Position numbers and translations under genes: made by a program. The notes below the pieces were generated by a model that ran no database searches, was not told the DNA's origin, and worked only from the letters and a program-made list of their open reading frames with translations. DNA of 64,000 nt from positions 1 through 64,000 of the forward strand of contig JBAROV010000164.1 in NCBI GenBank assembly GCA_049642465.1, read 5' to 3'. This document shows, one piece after another, positions 52,545 to 61,305 of the stretch (the first letter of the stretch is position 1; each line of letters begins with the position of its first letter). The stretch is from CAWDPQ01 sp049642465 (lineage in GTDB: Bacteria > Acidobacteriota > Vicinamibacteria > Vicinamibacterales > 2-12-FULL-66-21).

Positions 52545-53192
52545 TCATAACCCCACTATCCTAAATCGTGCGTCGCGGATTTTGTGTGTTCGGTTGATGG
52601 CAATGGCGAGCAGCGTGAGGTGTTCAATCGCGCGTGCGCGGGTGAGTGGACCGACGTCAATCGGGCGCAGCCCGGCCATGGCTGATACCAGCGTCATCGC
52701 TTGCGCGCGAGCAGCGTCCGAGTCGCCGCAGACGAACTCGTCGCAATCGAGCGGCCGGTCGATTTCCTCCAACAGGTGCGCAGGAACCGTTTTGAACGTC
52801 GCCGCGAGGCGGACGCTGTCTGGCAGCCGCGCCCGGATATGTTCGGCGGCCGACCCCTCTTCGACGGGAACAAGCGTCACCTTGCCACCAGCGAAGCTCA
52901 AGGGCACCGTGAGATCGATGACGAGCGACTGCGGATTGAAGAGCGCGTGGTACGCATCGAGCAGCGCGGCGGACGCATCGAAGGGGACGGCAAGAATCGT
53001 CACCGCTGCGCGGCGAATGGATGATTCATAGTCCGCAATCTGCTCGGGTCGCGCATCGGCCGGCCACGCTTCAACCGCGGCATTGGCGCGCGACGGGTCA
53101 CGCGAGCCGACCACGACGTGGTGGCCGGCGCGAACGAGCCGCTGCGCAATCCCGCGTCCCTGCTGACCGGTTCCGCCGAGAACGGCAATCAC
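52545..53192 (-). CDS. NADPH-dependent F420 reductase (Fno-like)
   Basis: A 215-residue Rossmann protein. It has the GGTGQQGRGIAQRL nucleotide loop near the N-terminus, VVVGSRDPSRA for NADP selection, VIDLTVPLSF and a long C-terminal VGPLTRARAIEHLTLLAIAIN region typical of Fno. It transfers hydride between NADPH and F420. The start is a GTG at 53192. It is the first gene of the minus-strand F420 group, which continues with PPOX and cofE. Confidence 0.9.
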   Translation of the reverse strand: MIAVLGGTGQQGRGIAQRLVRAGHHVVVGSRDPSRANAAVEAWPADARPEQIADYESSIRRAAVTILAVPFDASAALLDAYHALFNPQSLVIDLTVPLSFAGGKVTLVPVEEGSAAEHIRARLPDSVRLAATFKTVPAHLLEEIDRPLDCDEFVCGDSDAARAQAMTLVSAMAGLRPIDVGPLTRARAIEHLTLLAIAINRTHKIRDARFRIVGL

Positions 53193-53257
53193 AATGAATC
53201 TGCGAAGAACCTCAACCTGAGCGCTCGAATGACCCGACGTGATAAATAATAACGCCC

Positions 53258-54322
53258 GTGTCTATCGTTGCTGGAATCGATCTCGGCGGTACAGCCATCA
53301 ACTACACCTTCGTCGATGCCAGTGGTCGATGGCTGATCGAAGGATTGTGCGAACACCCGGCGCGCGCGACAGACGGCCCGCAGGTCTGTCTCCGTCAGAT
53401 CGCCGACGGGTTCGAAGCGGCCGGCACGCTCGCCGGCATCCGACTGCAGGACGTCGTTGCGGTCGGCCTCGATACCCCCGGTCCGGCAACAGCGGACGGC
53501 GTCCTCAGCGAGCAGGGTTCCACCAACTTTGTGCACGCCGATTGGGCAGGTTTTGACATACGAACCGGCCTTGAAGGCATTCTCGGAAGACCGGTCGCGT
53601 ATCTCAATGACGGCAATGCTGGTGCCCTCTGGGGACATGTCGCGCTGCTTGGCGCCGAAGGCAACAAGACCTCCATTTCCGCCATCATCGGCACTGGCCT
53701 CGGCGGCGGCGTCATCGTCGATGGAAGTGTGGTCAAGGGACGAAAAGGTTTCGGAGGTGAGCTTGGTCACGTGCTCCTGCCATATCAGAGCGTGCTCGGC
53801 ACACCCGAGGTGCTCCCGCAGTGCAATTGCGGCCGAATTGGGGACCTCGAATCGCTCTGTTCGTTGACGGCTATCGCCAATACGCTGCTTCCGTTTTTTC
53901 TTGCACGGTATCCGGGCCACGAGCTCGCACACACTGACGACATGCATCAGGCGGCCAAGCTCGTGCGCGGCCGCGCCGAGCGTGGCGATCCGATGTGCCG
54001 GGAGATCTTCCGTGTGCAGGCGCGCGCGCTCGGGTTTTTCTTCGATGCGATGATCAACACCTTCGACCCCGACGCCTTGATCGTCGGCGGCGGTGCGCTC
54101 GAAACGGGACCGGCGTTTCAGGAGTGGTTCATCGACGAGATACGACTGGCGATGCCGGCGCCGCGCGAGGAGCAGGCCGACATCCCTATTCACGTGATGC
54201 CGAATGGCGATGCGGCCGGCGCGCGCGGCGCAGCGATTGAAGCGCTGAAGCTGGTCCGACGCGCAGCTCAGTCCACGGTCAGCTCGACGATTGGCGAGCG
54301 CAGCGGCGGAAGAGCGGATTGA
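53258..54322 (+). CDS. ROK family sugar kinase
   Basis: A 354-residue protein. ROK motifs are GIDLGGTAINYTFVDASG (phosphate loop), LNDGNAGALWGHVALLG, IGTGLGGGVIVDGSVVKG, the FGGELGHVLL His, the zinc-like CNCGRIGDLES and VGGGALETG. The usual third cysteine of the CxCGxxGCxE zinc motif is Asp here, so zinc binding may be changed. It is probably a glucokinase-like enzyme. GTG at 53258. The last 55 bases overlap the end of the converging VOC gene. Confidence 0.9.
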   Translation: MSIVAGIDLGGTAINYTFVDASGRWLIEGLCEHPARATDGPQVCLRQIADGFEAAGTLAGIRLQDVVAVGLDTPGPATADGVLSEQGSTNFVHADWAGFDIRTGLEGILGRPVAYLNDGNAGALWGHVALLGAEGNKTSISAIIGTGLGGGVIVDGSVVKGRKGFGGELGHVLLPYQSVLGTPEVLPQCNCGRIGDLESLCSLTAIANTLLPFFLARYPGHELAHTDDMHQAAKLVRGRAERGDPMCREIFRVQARALGFFFDAMINTFDPDALIVGGGALETGPAFQEWFIDEIRLAMPAPREEQADIPIHVMPNGDAAGARGAAIEALKLVRRAAQSTVSSTIGERSGGRAD

Positions 54323-55233
54323 ATCGCCGCGCGCTGCGATTCGAGCCACGGCGGGAGGACCAGTGACTCTCCGAGATGCGCCGCATCTTCGTCCACACTG
54401 AACCCGGGGCCGTCCGTCGCCAGTTCGAACAACACGCCGCCCGGTTCGAGGAAATACACCGACTGAAACCAGAAGCGGTCGATGATAGGGGTCGGTCTGC
54501 GACCCGCATCTTCGACCTGCTGTCGAACATCGAGTTGATGGGTCTCGTCCTCGACGCGCCACGCCAGATGATGCACGCAGCCAACACCCCAGGCGCCGCG
54601 ACGCGCATCAGGCGCAGCCTGGATGTCGACGTAACACCCGGACCGTCCGTCCTCGACACCGTAGCGGTGCCACGTCCCTTCCGTTCCGAGGTGTGCGAAA
54701 CCGAGAACGGTCGTCAGAAACGACGATGTCAGCGTCAGATCACGCTCGAGCAACCGTGCGGATTCAAGACCGCGAATCTGACGTGCCACCGGAACCGGAC
54801 TTCCGTCCCACGGCGTGAACATACGTGTCAGTGCGCTGGGGCTCTCGACAAGCGCCACGCGCAGACCGTGCGGATCGACCAGCGGCAACGTGCGATGTCC
54901 GAACCGCCGTTGTCTCGCATCAACCCTTGCGCCGTACTTCTCGAGGCGACGCTCCCAGTAATCGAGGGAATCCGGCGGAACCGCCAGTGAAACCTCTACG
55001 CTCAAGCCGTGTCCCGGGCGCGGCGGCGCCATCTGCGCCCAGGGGAAGAACGTCAAATCGCTGCCGGGATGTCCTTCCGCGTCGGCATAGAACAAGTGAT
55101 ACGTCCCGGGATCGTCCTGGTTGACGCTTCGCTTCACGAGGCGCATCCCGAGCACGCCGGCATAAAAGTCCAGGTTCTCTTGCGCGGGACCAGCTATCGC
55201 GGTGATGTGGTGCAGGCCGCCTAGGGTTCGCAT
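54268..55233 (-). CDS. VOC-superfamily ring-cleavage-type dioxygenase
   Basis: A 321-residue protein with two VOC repeats. Metal ligand candidates are the N-terminal GGLHHITAIAG His, CVHHLAWRVED His and FLEPGGVLFELATDG Glu. This composition and length match ring-cleaving dioxygenases of the MhqO/MhqA type (aromatic diol or hydroquinone cleavage). The exact substrate is unknown. It overlaps the ROK gene end by 55 bases on the opposite strand. Confidence 0.88.
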   Translation of the reverse strand: MRTLGGLHHITAIAGPAQENLDFYAGVLGMRLVKRSVNQDDPGTYHLFYADAEGHPGSDLTFFPWAQMAPPRPGHGLSVEVSLAVPPDSLDYWERRLEKYGARVDARQRRFGHRTLPLVDPHGLRVALVESPSALTRMFTPWDGSPVPVARQIRGLESARLLERDLTLTSSFLTTVLGFAHLGTEGTWHRYGVEDGRSGCYVDIQAAPDARRGAWGVGCVHHLAWRVEDETHQLDVRQQVEDAGRRPTPIIDRFWFQSVYFLEPGGVLFELATDGPGFSVDEDAAHLGESLVLPPWLESQRAAIQSALPPLRSPIVELTVD

Positions 55234-55370
55234 GATTGATTCTCCTGCGCCTCATCGCTGGCGGTGACTTCGCCACGCCAGGCGCATCGCCTCTCAATTA
55301 TGTGACGAATTGAATATCTGCGGGGATGAACCGTGTTGACCCTGCTCGAGGGTCCGACGATAGTCTTCGC

Positions 55371-55970
55371 ATGTCCACACTATTCAGAATCGCGCTCGTC
55401 ACTTGTGTCCTTGGCGCACCGGCTGCTGCTCGAGGAATGAACGACGGAGACCGCCAGCGTCTACTCGCGCACCTCGACATGACGGAAAGCTGGCTCGTGA
55501 GTGAACTGGACGGTTTGACGACCGAGCAGTTGAAGTTTCATATGTCGCCCGACAGCTGGAGCATCATGGATGTTGTCGAGCACCTCGCCATTGCGGAACC
55601 GCAGTACTGGCAGCGGGCCCAGGATTCCATGAAGGAGCCGCCCTCCGCCAAACGGCCCGAGGCGAGCGACGCCGGGATTCTCTGGTACGGCATCGACCGA
55701 ACGAATCGCTCCAGAACGGGCGAAGCACGTGTGCCGAAGGGAAAGTGGGAGGAGGTGAGGAACTCGCTTGCGGAGTTTCGAAAGCTCCGGCGGACGATCC
55801 GCGACTATGCCGCCAACACCCGTGAGGATCCGCGATCGCGCATGCTCCTCGAAGGAAACATGGACGTCTATCAGTGGCTGCTCATGATCTCGACGCATGC
55901 GCAGCGCCACATTCTTCAGATCCGAGAAATCAAGAGCCACGCCACATACCCGCGACGCGCCGTAAAATAA
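55371..55970 (+). CDS. DinB family protein, exported
   Basis: A 199-residue four-helix-bundle protein with a signal peptide (about 1-21). Metal His residues appear in WSIMDVVEHLAIAEPQYW and ISTHAQRHILQIREI, as in DinB/YfiT-type metal-dependent proteins that use small thiol cofactors. The ATG at 55371 gives the signal peptide; a start at 55326 would add 15 polar residues. It is followed by a GC-rich leader region. Confidence 0.86.
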   Translation: MSTLFRIALVTCVLGAPAAARGMNDGDRQRLLAHLDMTESWLVSELDGLTTEQLKFHMSPDSWSIMDVVEHLAIAEPQYWQRAQDSMKEPPSAKRPEASDAGILWYGIDRTNRSRTGEARVPKGKWEEVRNSLAEFRKLRRTIRDYAANTREDPRSRMLLEGNMDVYQWLLMISTHAQRHILQIREIKSHATYPRRAVK

Positions 55971-55988
55971 GCCCCGGGGGCTAGCCCC
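55971..55988. other. Overlapping palindromes right after the DinB stop
   Basis: GCCCC-G-GGGGC (55971-55981) overlaps the perfect palindrome GGGGCTAGCCCC (55977-55988). It could be an operator or alternative RNA hairpin. No function is visible. Confidence 0.4.
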
Positions 55989-56040
55989 TATGCTATGCTG
56001 GCGGACGATGACAGACGCCGCCCGATCGCAGTGATCGTAC

Positions 56041-56062
56041 GCGCCGGTCCGCCGGCGCTTTT
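56041..56062 (+). terminator. Intrinsic terminator candidate
   Basis: A perfect 7-bp GC stem (56041-56047 with 56052-56058) with a UCCG loop followed by TTTT. It lies 70 bases after the DinB stop and about 160 bases before the small basic protein gene. It could end DinB transcription or act as an attenuator of the downstream gene. Confidence 0.6.
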
Positions 56063-56189
56063 CGTGTACGGGCGCGCGCGTTTACATATTCAGCGGCCGC
56101 GGCGAGCGCCAGCCTCCGACAACGCTACGGCGGGTCCGCCGGAAGCTGTCGCGAAGGGGCGGAACGCGAAGCGAGACGAGTCGCAGCGA

Positions 56190-56205
56190 GTGGGGGTGGC
56201 CCCAC
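56190..56205 (+). promoter_or_regulatory. Leader hairpin upstream of the small basic protein gene
   Basis: A 6-bp stem (56190-56195 with 56200-56205) with a GTGG loop, 8 bases before the GGGAGG ribosome binding site. Core sequence and position resemble the hairpin upstream of hypC (21839-21864). It may control translation. Confidence 0.55.
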
Positions 56206-56224
56206 GAGCAATAGGGAGGACAAT

Positions 56225-56443
56225 ATGGCGAGCCGGCCCAAAGTTACACAACAAAAGCGCGCGCGAGAGCGAGCGCGGCAGGAGCGCCAGCAGGAAAAAG
56301 TCCGCCGACGCGAAGAAGCCAAAATCCGCCGCGCCAACACACCCGGTCATGCTGGTGATGAAGATCCCGATATCGCGGGAATTATTCCCGGTCCGCAGCC
56401 CAGCCCCTGGGGCGACGAAGAAGAAGAAAACGAACGAACCTAA
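56225..56443 (+). CDS. Small highly charged protein of unknown function
   Basis: A 72-residue protein: a Lys/Arg/Glu/Gln-rich first half (TQQKRARERARQERQQEKVRR, residues about 8-28, predicted helical) and an acidic second half (GDEDPDIAGIIPGPQPSPWGDEEEENE). GGGAGG at 56213-56218 is a very good ribosome binding site. It resembles a small hypothetical protein seen in Vicinamibacteria-type genomes, and the charged helix could bind RNA or ribosomes (inference). The long, structured leader suggests regulated expression. Confidence 0.75.
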   Translation: MASRPKVTQQKRARERARQERQQEKVRRREEAKIRRANTPGHAGDEDPDIAGIIPGPQPSPWGDEEEENERT

Positions 56444-56496
56444 GGTGTAGGCGGAGGAGCCGCCGCATCGTGCGCCGCGGCACCTCCACCTCGCGG

Positions 56497-56646
56497 CTAG
56501 ACCGTTCGTCGTCCGCTGACCAGACCCACCACGAACAGAACCAGCGCAATCACGAGCAGGACATAAATAAAGTTGCCCATCGTGTAGCCGCTGACCAGTC
56601 CGAGGAGCCACAGAACCAGCAGAATAACCGCAATGGTGAAAAGCAT
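56497..56646 (-). CDS. Very small two-helix membrane protein (lmo0937/DUF5670-like)
   Basis: A 49-residue protein, MLFTIAVILLVLWLLGL then VSGYTMGNFIYVLLVIALVLFVVGLV, with two TM helices separated by a short Gly/Ser turn and an Arg-Arg end. An AGGAGGG-like site precedes the ATG at 56646 by about 8 bases. The pattern matches the lmo0937 family of tiny stress-linked membrane proteins in many bacteria. It is convergent with the small basic protein gene. It lies between the charged-protein gene and the sortilin-like gene. Confidence 0.8.
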   Translation of the reverse strand: MLFTIAVILLVLWLLGLVSGYTMGNFIYVLLVIALVLFVVGLVSGRRTV

Positions 56647-56888
56647 CGTTGCCCCCTCCTGCCCGACACTCACAGCACAACGTGTGCCGACCGGCTAAGT
56701 CGTTCATTTCCACTACGACACTGATCAGTAGCCCACGACACCTATGTCACGCACTACCCTCTGTGGGTGATTGACGGCTGAGTTTGTAGTGCCCTTCCAC
56801 CGCTTGTGGTAGCTCGGATGCTCCAGTAGGATGACGCGCATTTGCGGCCGGGCATCCGCCTGCTGCCGCACCCCGGCAGGAGAACGCA

Positions 56889-59800
56889 ATGCGAAAGACG
56901 TGGTCCGGCTGTTTTGCGGCGTGTTCGGTCTTTGTGTTTCTCGCAGTAGCGACCACGACCACGCTCGCTCAGGCTCCGCAAACGGCCCCAGCAAGGGCGT
57001 CAAGCGAGGACGCCGGCGTTGATCCCGTCCTCTTCGCGGGTCTCCGTTGGCGTTCGATTGGTCCGGCCCGCGGCGGGCGGTCGCAGGCGGTTGCAGGCAG
57101 CGCGAGCCGACCGCTCGAGTACTACTTCGGCGCGACGGGAGGAGGTTTGTGGAAGACGACCGACGGCGGTGTCACCTGGCGCGCCGTCTCAGACCGCTTC
57201 TTCAAAACGTCTTCGGTGGGTGCGATCGACATCTCAGAATCGAACCCCGACATCGTGTATGTCGGAATGGGCGAGACGGAGCTGCGCGGCAATGTGATCC
57301 AGGGTGACGGCGTTTACAAGACCACCGACGGCGGCAAGACCTGGACGCACGTCGGCCTCGAAAAGACGATGGCTATCGCGCGGATCAGGGTGCATCCCAG
57401 AAATCCTGATCTCGTGTACGTGGCGGCCCTGGGCAACCCCTACGCGCCGGATCGCGAGCGCGGCGTATTCAAAACGGTCGATGGCGGTCAAACCTGGACG
57501 CCCGCACTGGTTCGCACCGACAGAGCAGGCGCGATCGATCTCGCGATGGATCCGAAGAATCCGAACGTTCTTTATGCGGGCTTTTGGGAAGTGTCTCGCA
57601 CGCCGCATTCGCTGTCGAGCGGCGGCCCTGGCAGCGGTCTCTTCAAGTCTACCGACGGCGGCTCGACGTGGAATGATCTGAGCAAGAATCCTGGCCTGCC
57701 CAAAACGCTCTGGGGCAAGGTAGGGATCTCGGTCTCAGGAGCGGATCCGAATCGCCTCTACGCCATGGTCGAAGCTGCCGCAGGAGGCGTCTTCCTGTCG
57801 GATGACGGCGGTGCTACCTGGAAGCTGGTCAATGACGATCGACGGCTTCGGCAGCGCGCCTTCTACTACACACGAATCTACGCGGATCCGCAAAACACGG
57901 ACACGGTCTACATCCTGAACACCGGCTTGTATCGATCAACGGATGCCGGAAAGACGATCCGCAGCATCCGGGTTCCTCACGGCGACAACCACGATCTGTG
58001 GATTGCTCCGAACGATCCGAAGCGGATCGCGAACAGCAATGATGGCGGAGCGAATGTCTCGACGAACGGCGGCGAAAGCTGGACCGATCAGGATTACCCA
58101 ACCGCGCAGTTCTACAACGTCATCACGACGACGCACGTGCCGTATCACGTGTGCGGCGCTCAGCAGGACAACAGTACCGCGTGCGTGTCGAGTGCTGGTG
58201 GCGGAGAGCTGTACGCCGTCGGAGGCGGAGAAAGCGGCTATATTGCTCCCGACCCGGAAGACGCGGACGTTTTCTACGCGGGAAGTTACGGTGGGCTCCT
58301 GACGCGAATCAACCGCCGCACGGGCGAGCGTCGCGCCATCAACATCTGGCCCGACAACCCCATGGGGTTTTCCTCCGGCGACATCACCGAACGCTTTCAA
58401 TGGACATTCCCGATCGTCATTTCTCAGGCCGATCCGAATACCTTGTATGCGACGTCTCAGCACGTCTGGAAAACAACGACCGAGGGACAGAATTGGCAGC
58501 GGATCAGCCCCGATCTGACGCGTCATGATCCCTCGACGATGGGACCGTCCGGCGGCCCGATTACGCTCGATCAGACCGGCGTCGAGACATACGCCACGAT
58601 CTTCACGCTGGCTCCTTCGGCACTGAACGGCCAGGTCATCTGGGCAGGGTCCGATGACGGCGTGGTCCACGTGACGCGCGACGGCGGAAAGAGCTGGAAG
58701 CCGGTTACTCCTCCCACGCTGCCTGAGTTCACGCGGATCAGTCTCATCGAGGCCTCACCGCATGACCCAGGGACCGCGTATCTGGTGGGCAACCGCTATC
58801 AACGCGGGGATCGAGGTCCATACGTGTACCGAACGAACGACTTCGGGCAGACGTGGACCAAGATCGTGAATGGAATTCCGCTGGACGATTTCCCTCGCGC
58901 CATCCGCGAAGACAAGAAGCGCAGGGGACTGTTGTTTCTCGGGACTGAAACGGGAATGTACCTCAGCTTTGACGCCGGGGCGGTCTGGCAGTCGCTGCGG
59001 CTCGAACTTCCTGTTACGCCCGTTCACGGCATCGAAGTCAAAGGGGACGACCTGGTGATCGGCACGCACGGCCGCTCGTTCTACGTATTGGACAACATCG
59101 GTGTGCTTCGTCAGGCCAGCCGCGAGACCACGAACGAAGCGGTGGTGTTGTTCGATCCTTCGGATGCCACGCGCTCTATTTCACGCGGCGTGGTCGTTGA
59201 CTATTTCCTCAAAACTCCGTCCGACAAAGTCACCATCGAGTTCCTCGATCCGAGTGGGCGCACGATTCGATCCTTCGTCAGCGCTCCCGAGAGTCAGCAG
59301 AAAACGGACGCGGCGGCCGGTGCAGACGAAGAAGAGGGAGGTTTCGGCGCTCCGCCGCCGGCGCGAGTCACCACGCGTCAGGGCATCAATCGATTCACCT
59401 GGGACATGCGCTATGCGAGCGCCCGCGATTTCCCAGGGTTAATCATGTGGGCGGGCAGCACACGTGGACCGGTGGCACCACCCGGACGCTACACCGTCAA
59501 ACTTTCGGCGAACGGCGTGACAAAGGATCAGCAGTTTGAAATCCGGCGCAATGCGGCCGTTCGAAACGTGACCGACGACGATCTTCACGAGCAGTTCGTG
59601 CTCGCCAAGCAGATCAACGATAAGGTGTCGTCGGCAAACGAGGCGGTACTGCGCATCAGGAACCTGAAAGCCCAGATCACCGACAAAGCAGGCAAGACCT
59701 CCGAAGGATCAATCAAGAGCGCCGCCCAGTCCCTGACGGAGAAGCTCACGGCGATCGAAGGGGAAATCTACCAGCACCGCAACCGGAGCAGCCAGGACCC

Positions 59801-60044
59801 TTTGAACTATCCAATTCGCCTCAACAACAAACTCGCCGCGCTGCAAAACATCGTCGAGGGCGGCGACAACAAACCAACCAATCAGGCGTACCTGGTGTTC
59901 AAGGAATTGTCCGGGCGCCTCGGCAAAGAACTGGCTCGGATCGACGCGCTGGTAAAGGACGACGTCGCCAGCTTCAACAATCTCCTGTCGAAGGCGGGAA
60001 TCGCACACGTCAAGGATGGCGTGCCCTCGTCCGGCACCAAATAG
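56889..60044 (+). CDS. Sortilin/VPS10-like beta-propeller secreted protein
   Basis: A 1051-residue secreted protein with a signal peptide (about 1-28). Residues 50-740 hold a BNR/VPS10-like propeller with repeated Asp-box units such as WKTTDGGVTWRAVSD, YKTTDGGKTWTHVGL and VTRDGGKSWKPVTPP. A C-terminal FlgD-like/FN3-like region (RGINRFTWDMRYASARDFPG, GRYTVKLSANG) and a coiled helical tail (about 920-1040) follow. This domain order is common in acidobacteria and Bacteroidetes secreted proteins. Enzyme activity is not shown; it may bind polymers at the surface. Confidence 0.9.
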   Translation: MRKTWSGCFAACSVFVFLAVATTTTLAQAPQTAPARASSEDAGVDPVLFAGLRWRSIGPARGGRSQAVAGSASRPLEYYFGATGGGLWKTTDGGVTWRAVSDRFFKTSSVGAIDISESNPDIVYVGMGETELRGNVIQGDGVYKTTDGGKTWTHVGLEKTMAIARIRVHPRNPDLVYVAALGNPYAPDRERGVFKTVDGGQTWTPALVRTDRAGAIDLAMDPKNPNVLYAGFWEVSRTPHSLSSGGPGSGLFKSTDGGSTWNDLSKNPGLPKTLWGKVGISVSGADPNRLYAMVEAAAGGVFLSDDGGATWKLVNDDRRLRQRAFYYTRIYADPQNTDTVYILNTGLYRSTDAGKTIRSIRVPHGDNHDLWIAPNDPKRIANSNDGGANVSTNGGESWTDQDYPTAQFYNVITTTHVPYHVCGAQQDNSTACVSSAGGGELYAVGGGESGYIAPDPEDADVFYAGSYGGLLTRINRRTGERRAINIWPDNPMGFSSGDITERFQWTFPIVISQADPNTLYATSQHVWKTTTEGQNWQRISPDLTRHDPSTMGPSGGPITLDQTGVETYATIFTLAPSALNGQVIWAGSDDGVVHVTRDGGKSWKPVTPPTLPEFTRISLIEASPHDPGTAYLVGNRYQRGDRGPYVYRTNDFGQTWTKIVNGIPLDDFPRAIREDKKRRGLLFLGTETGMYLSFDAGAVWQSLRLELPVTPVHGIEVKGDDLVIGTHGRSFYVLDNIGVLRQASRETTNEAVVLFDPSDATRSISRGVVVDYFLKTPSDKVTIEFLDPSGRTIRSFVSAPESQQKTDAAAGADEEEGGFGAPPPARVTTRQGINRFTWDMRYASARDFPGLIMWAGSTRGPVAPPGRYTVKLSANGVTKDQQFEIRRNAAVRNVTDDDLHEQFVLAKQINDKVSSANEAVLRIRNLKAQITDKAGKTSEGSIKSAAQSLTEKLTAIEGEIYQHRNRSSQDPLNYPIRLNNKLAALQNIVEGGDNKPTNQAYLVFKELSGRLGKELARIDALVKDDVASFNNLLSKAGIAHVKDGVPSSGTK

Positions 60045-60054
60045 AAGGATCGGA

Positions 60055-60912
60055 TCAAGTCGAACGATCGGCGTCGCGTTCCAGCGTCACTTCAACAATC
60101 CCGACGGGCTCTTCGATCGCGACGAAGAGTTCATTCGGGTTTTCCACGTGCGCGTGGAACAGGTCCGCGGCGCGGTACGGCCGCTCGTGCATCGCGAGGG
60201 TGACGACTGAGATTTCAGGGTAGGAGGCGAGGAGCACATCGCCAATCGCGTAGAGCGTGTACTGCACCGACCGGCTCGCATGGACGGCCATGGTCTCGAG
60301 GACCGCGGTGCGAATACTCTGGCGGTATGCGGCAAAGGTGACGTCGGGTGAACTGTAGCTCCAACGCACCGACAACGTGCCCACGACGAGGGGCGCCAGT
60401 CCTTCATCACCTGGTGCGTCGGTAATGACCTTGGCTCGTGGGGGAACGAATCCGGCACTTCGCATCAGCGTCAGGTTGTCAATGCTCGAGACCACCGCGA
60501 CCTGCGTTCCGTTGCTCGTAATCGCCGCTCCACGCTGTTCGGGACCGCCGAGGACAAATGCTTGCCCTTGGGCCTTGCCGCCGATTTCAATGCGGGACCA
60601 CGGCTGTTCGCTGATTTCGGTACGCACTCTTGTGATCTGGGTGTGTGTTTCCAGTACCCGCTGACAGAGGTTGATGCCGAACGGTTCGATTTCATCGACC
60701 TTGTGCTCCTGGGCGCACGCGTGAATCAGATTCTTGATCGCTTCGCCCGGCACGACACCAGCAGATCGGCCGTCTCTGAACGCCGCCGCAAAATCTCCTT
60801 CAAAGCGCAGCGAAACACTCAGATCGTGGGGATCGTGACGATCGCCGCGGCGGACGAGCCGCAGCATGCGAACGCGGGACTCGCCGTGGGTAATCGAGTC
60901 GATGCGGGGCAT
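60055..60912 (-). CDS. Urate oxidase-fold (uricase-like) protein lacking the catalytic dyad
   Basis: A 285-residue two-T-fold protein. The C-terminal half matches urate oxidase closely: SVRWSYSS, AVLETMAVHASRSVQYTLYAIGDVLLA (with the conserved Gln) and VENPNELFVAIEEPVGIVEVTLER. Aligned by eye with known uricases, the catalytic Lys becomes Glu11 (HGESRVR), the catalytic Thr becomes Gly56 (VVPGEAIKN) and the urate-binding Arg becomes Pro174, while Phe155 and the Gln remain. Cofactor-free urate hydroxylation is therefore unlikely. The start at 60912 gives the usual length. Neighbours include adenine phosphoribosyltransferase, a weak purine link. Confidence 0.85.
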   Translation of the reverse strand: MPRIDSITHGESRVRMLRLVRRGDRHDPHDLSVSLRFEGDFAAAFRDGRSAGVVPGEAIKNLIHACAQEHKVDEIEPFGINLCQRVLETHTQITRVRTEISEQPWSRIEIGGKAQGQAFVLGGPEQRGAAITSNGTQVAVVSSIDNLTLMRSAGFVPPRAKVITDAPGDEGLAPLVVGTLSVRWSYSSPDVTFAAYRQSIRTAVLETMAVHASRSVQYTLYAIGDVLLASYPEISVVTLAMHERPYRAADLFHAHVENPNELFVAIEEPVGIVEVTLERDADRST

Positions 60913-60997
60913 CGGGCGACTGTACTGCTTCCAGCTGCCGGCTGGAAGCGGGAAGCCGGAAGCTGGGAGCTCACACGTGCCATAATCATCGTTTGCC

Positions 60998-61270
60998 ATG
61001 ATCGTTGCGAGACGCCTTCTGATCTCGGGCCGTGTCCAGGGAGTCGGGTTCCGGTTTTTTGCCGAGGCGCAGGCCAGCGTCGAAGGCGTGCATGGTTATG
61101 TGCAGAACCTGCCGGACGGTCGGGTTGAAGTGCTGGTCGAGGGCGACCAGGAATCGGTGGGTCGTGTGGAGCGCGTGCTGCGGCGTGGCCCTCCTGGTGC
61201 GCGCGTCGAATCGGTCGCTGTCGAATCAGTGCCGCCGTCGGGGCGCGCAACCGGATTCTCAGTCCGCTAA
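60998..61270 (+). CDS. acyP: Acylphosphatase
   Basis: A 90-residue enzyme with the family signature ISGRVQGVGFRFFAEAQA (catalytic Arg in the loop) and the YVQNLPDGRVEV Asn block. It hydrolyses acyl phosphates in the cytoplasm. It begins divergently from the uricase-like gene (86 bases between the chosen starts). It is distinct from the acylphosphatase domain of HypF. Confidence 0.95.
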   Translation: MIVARRLLISGRVQGVGFRFFAEAQASVEGVHGYVQNLPDGRVEVLVEGDQESVGRVERVLRRGPPGARVESVAVESVPPSGRATGFSVR

Positions 61271-61305
61271 CGCGCGGCCAGTCTGGCCTCGCGGAAAGGC
61301 TATCG

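Noticed and set aside
53189..54562. A 457-codon minus-strand frame opposite the ROK kinase
   Set aside because: It is antisense to a clear ROK gene and its translation resembles no protein family.
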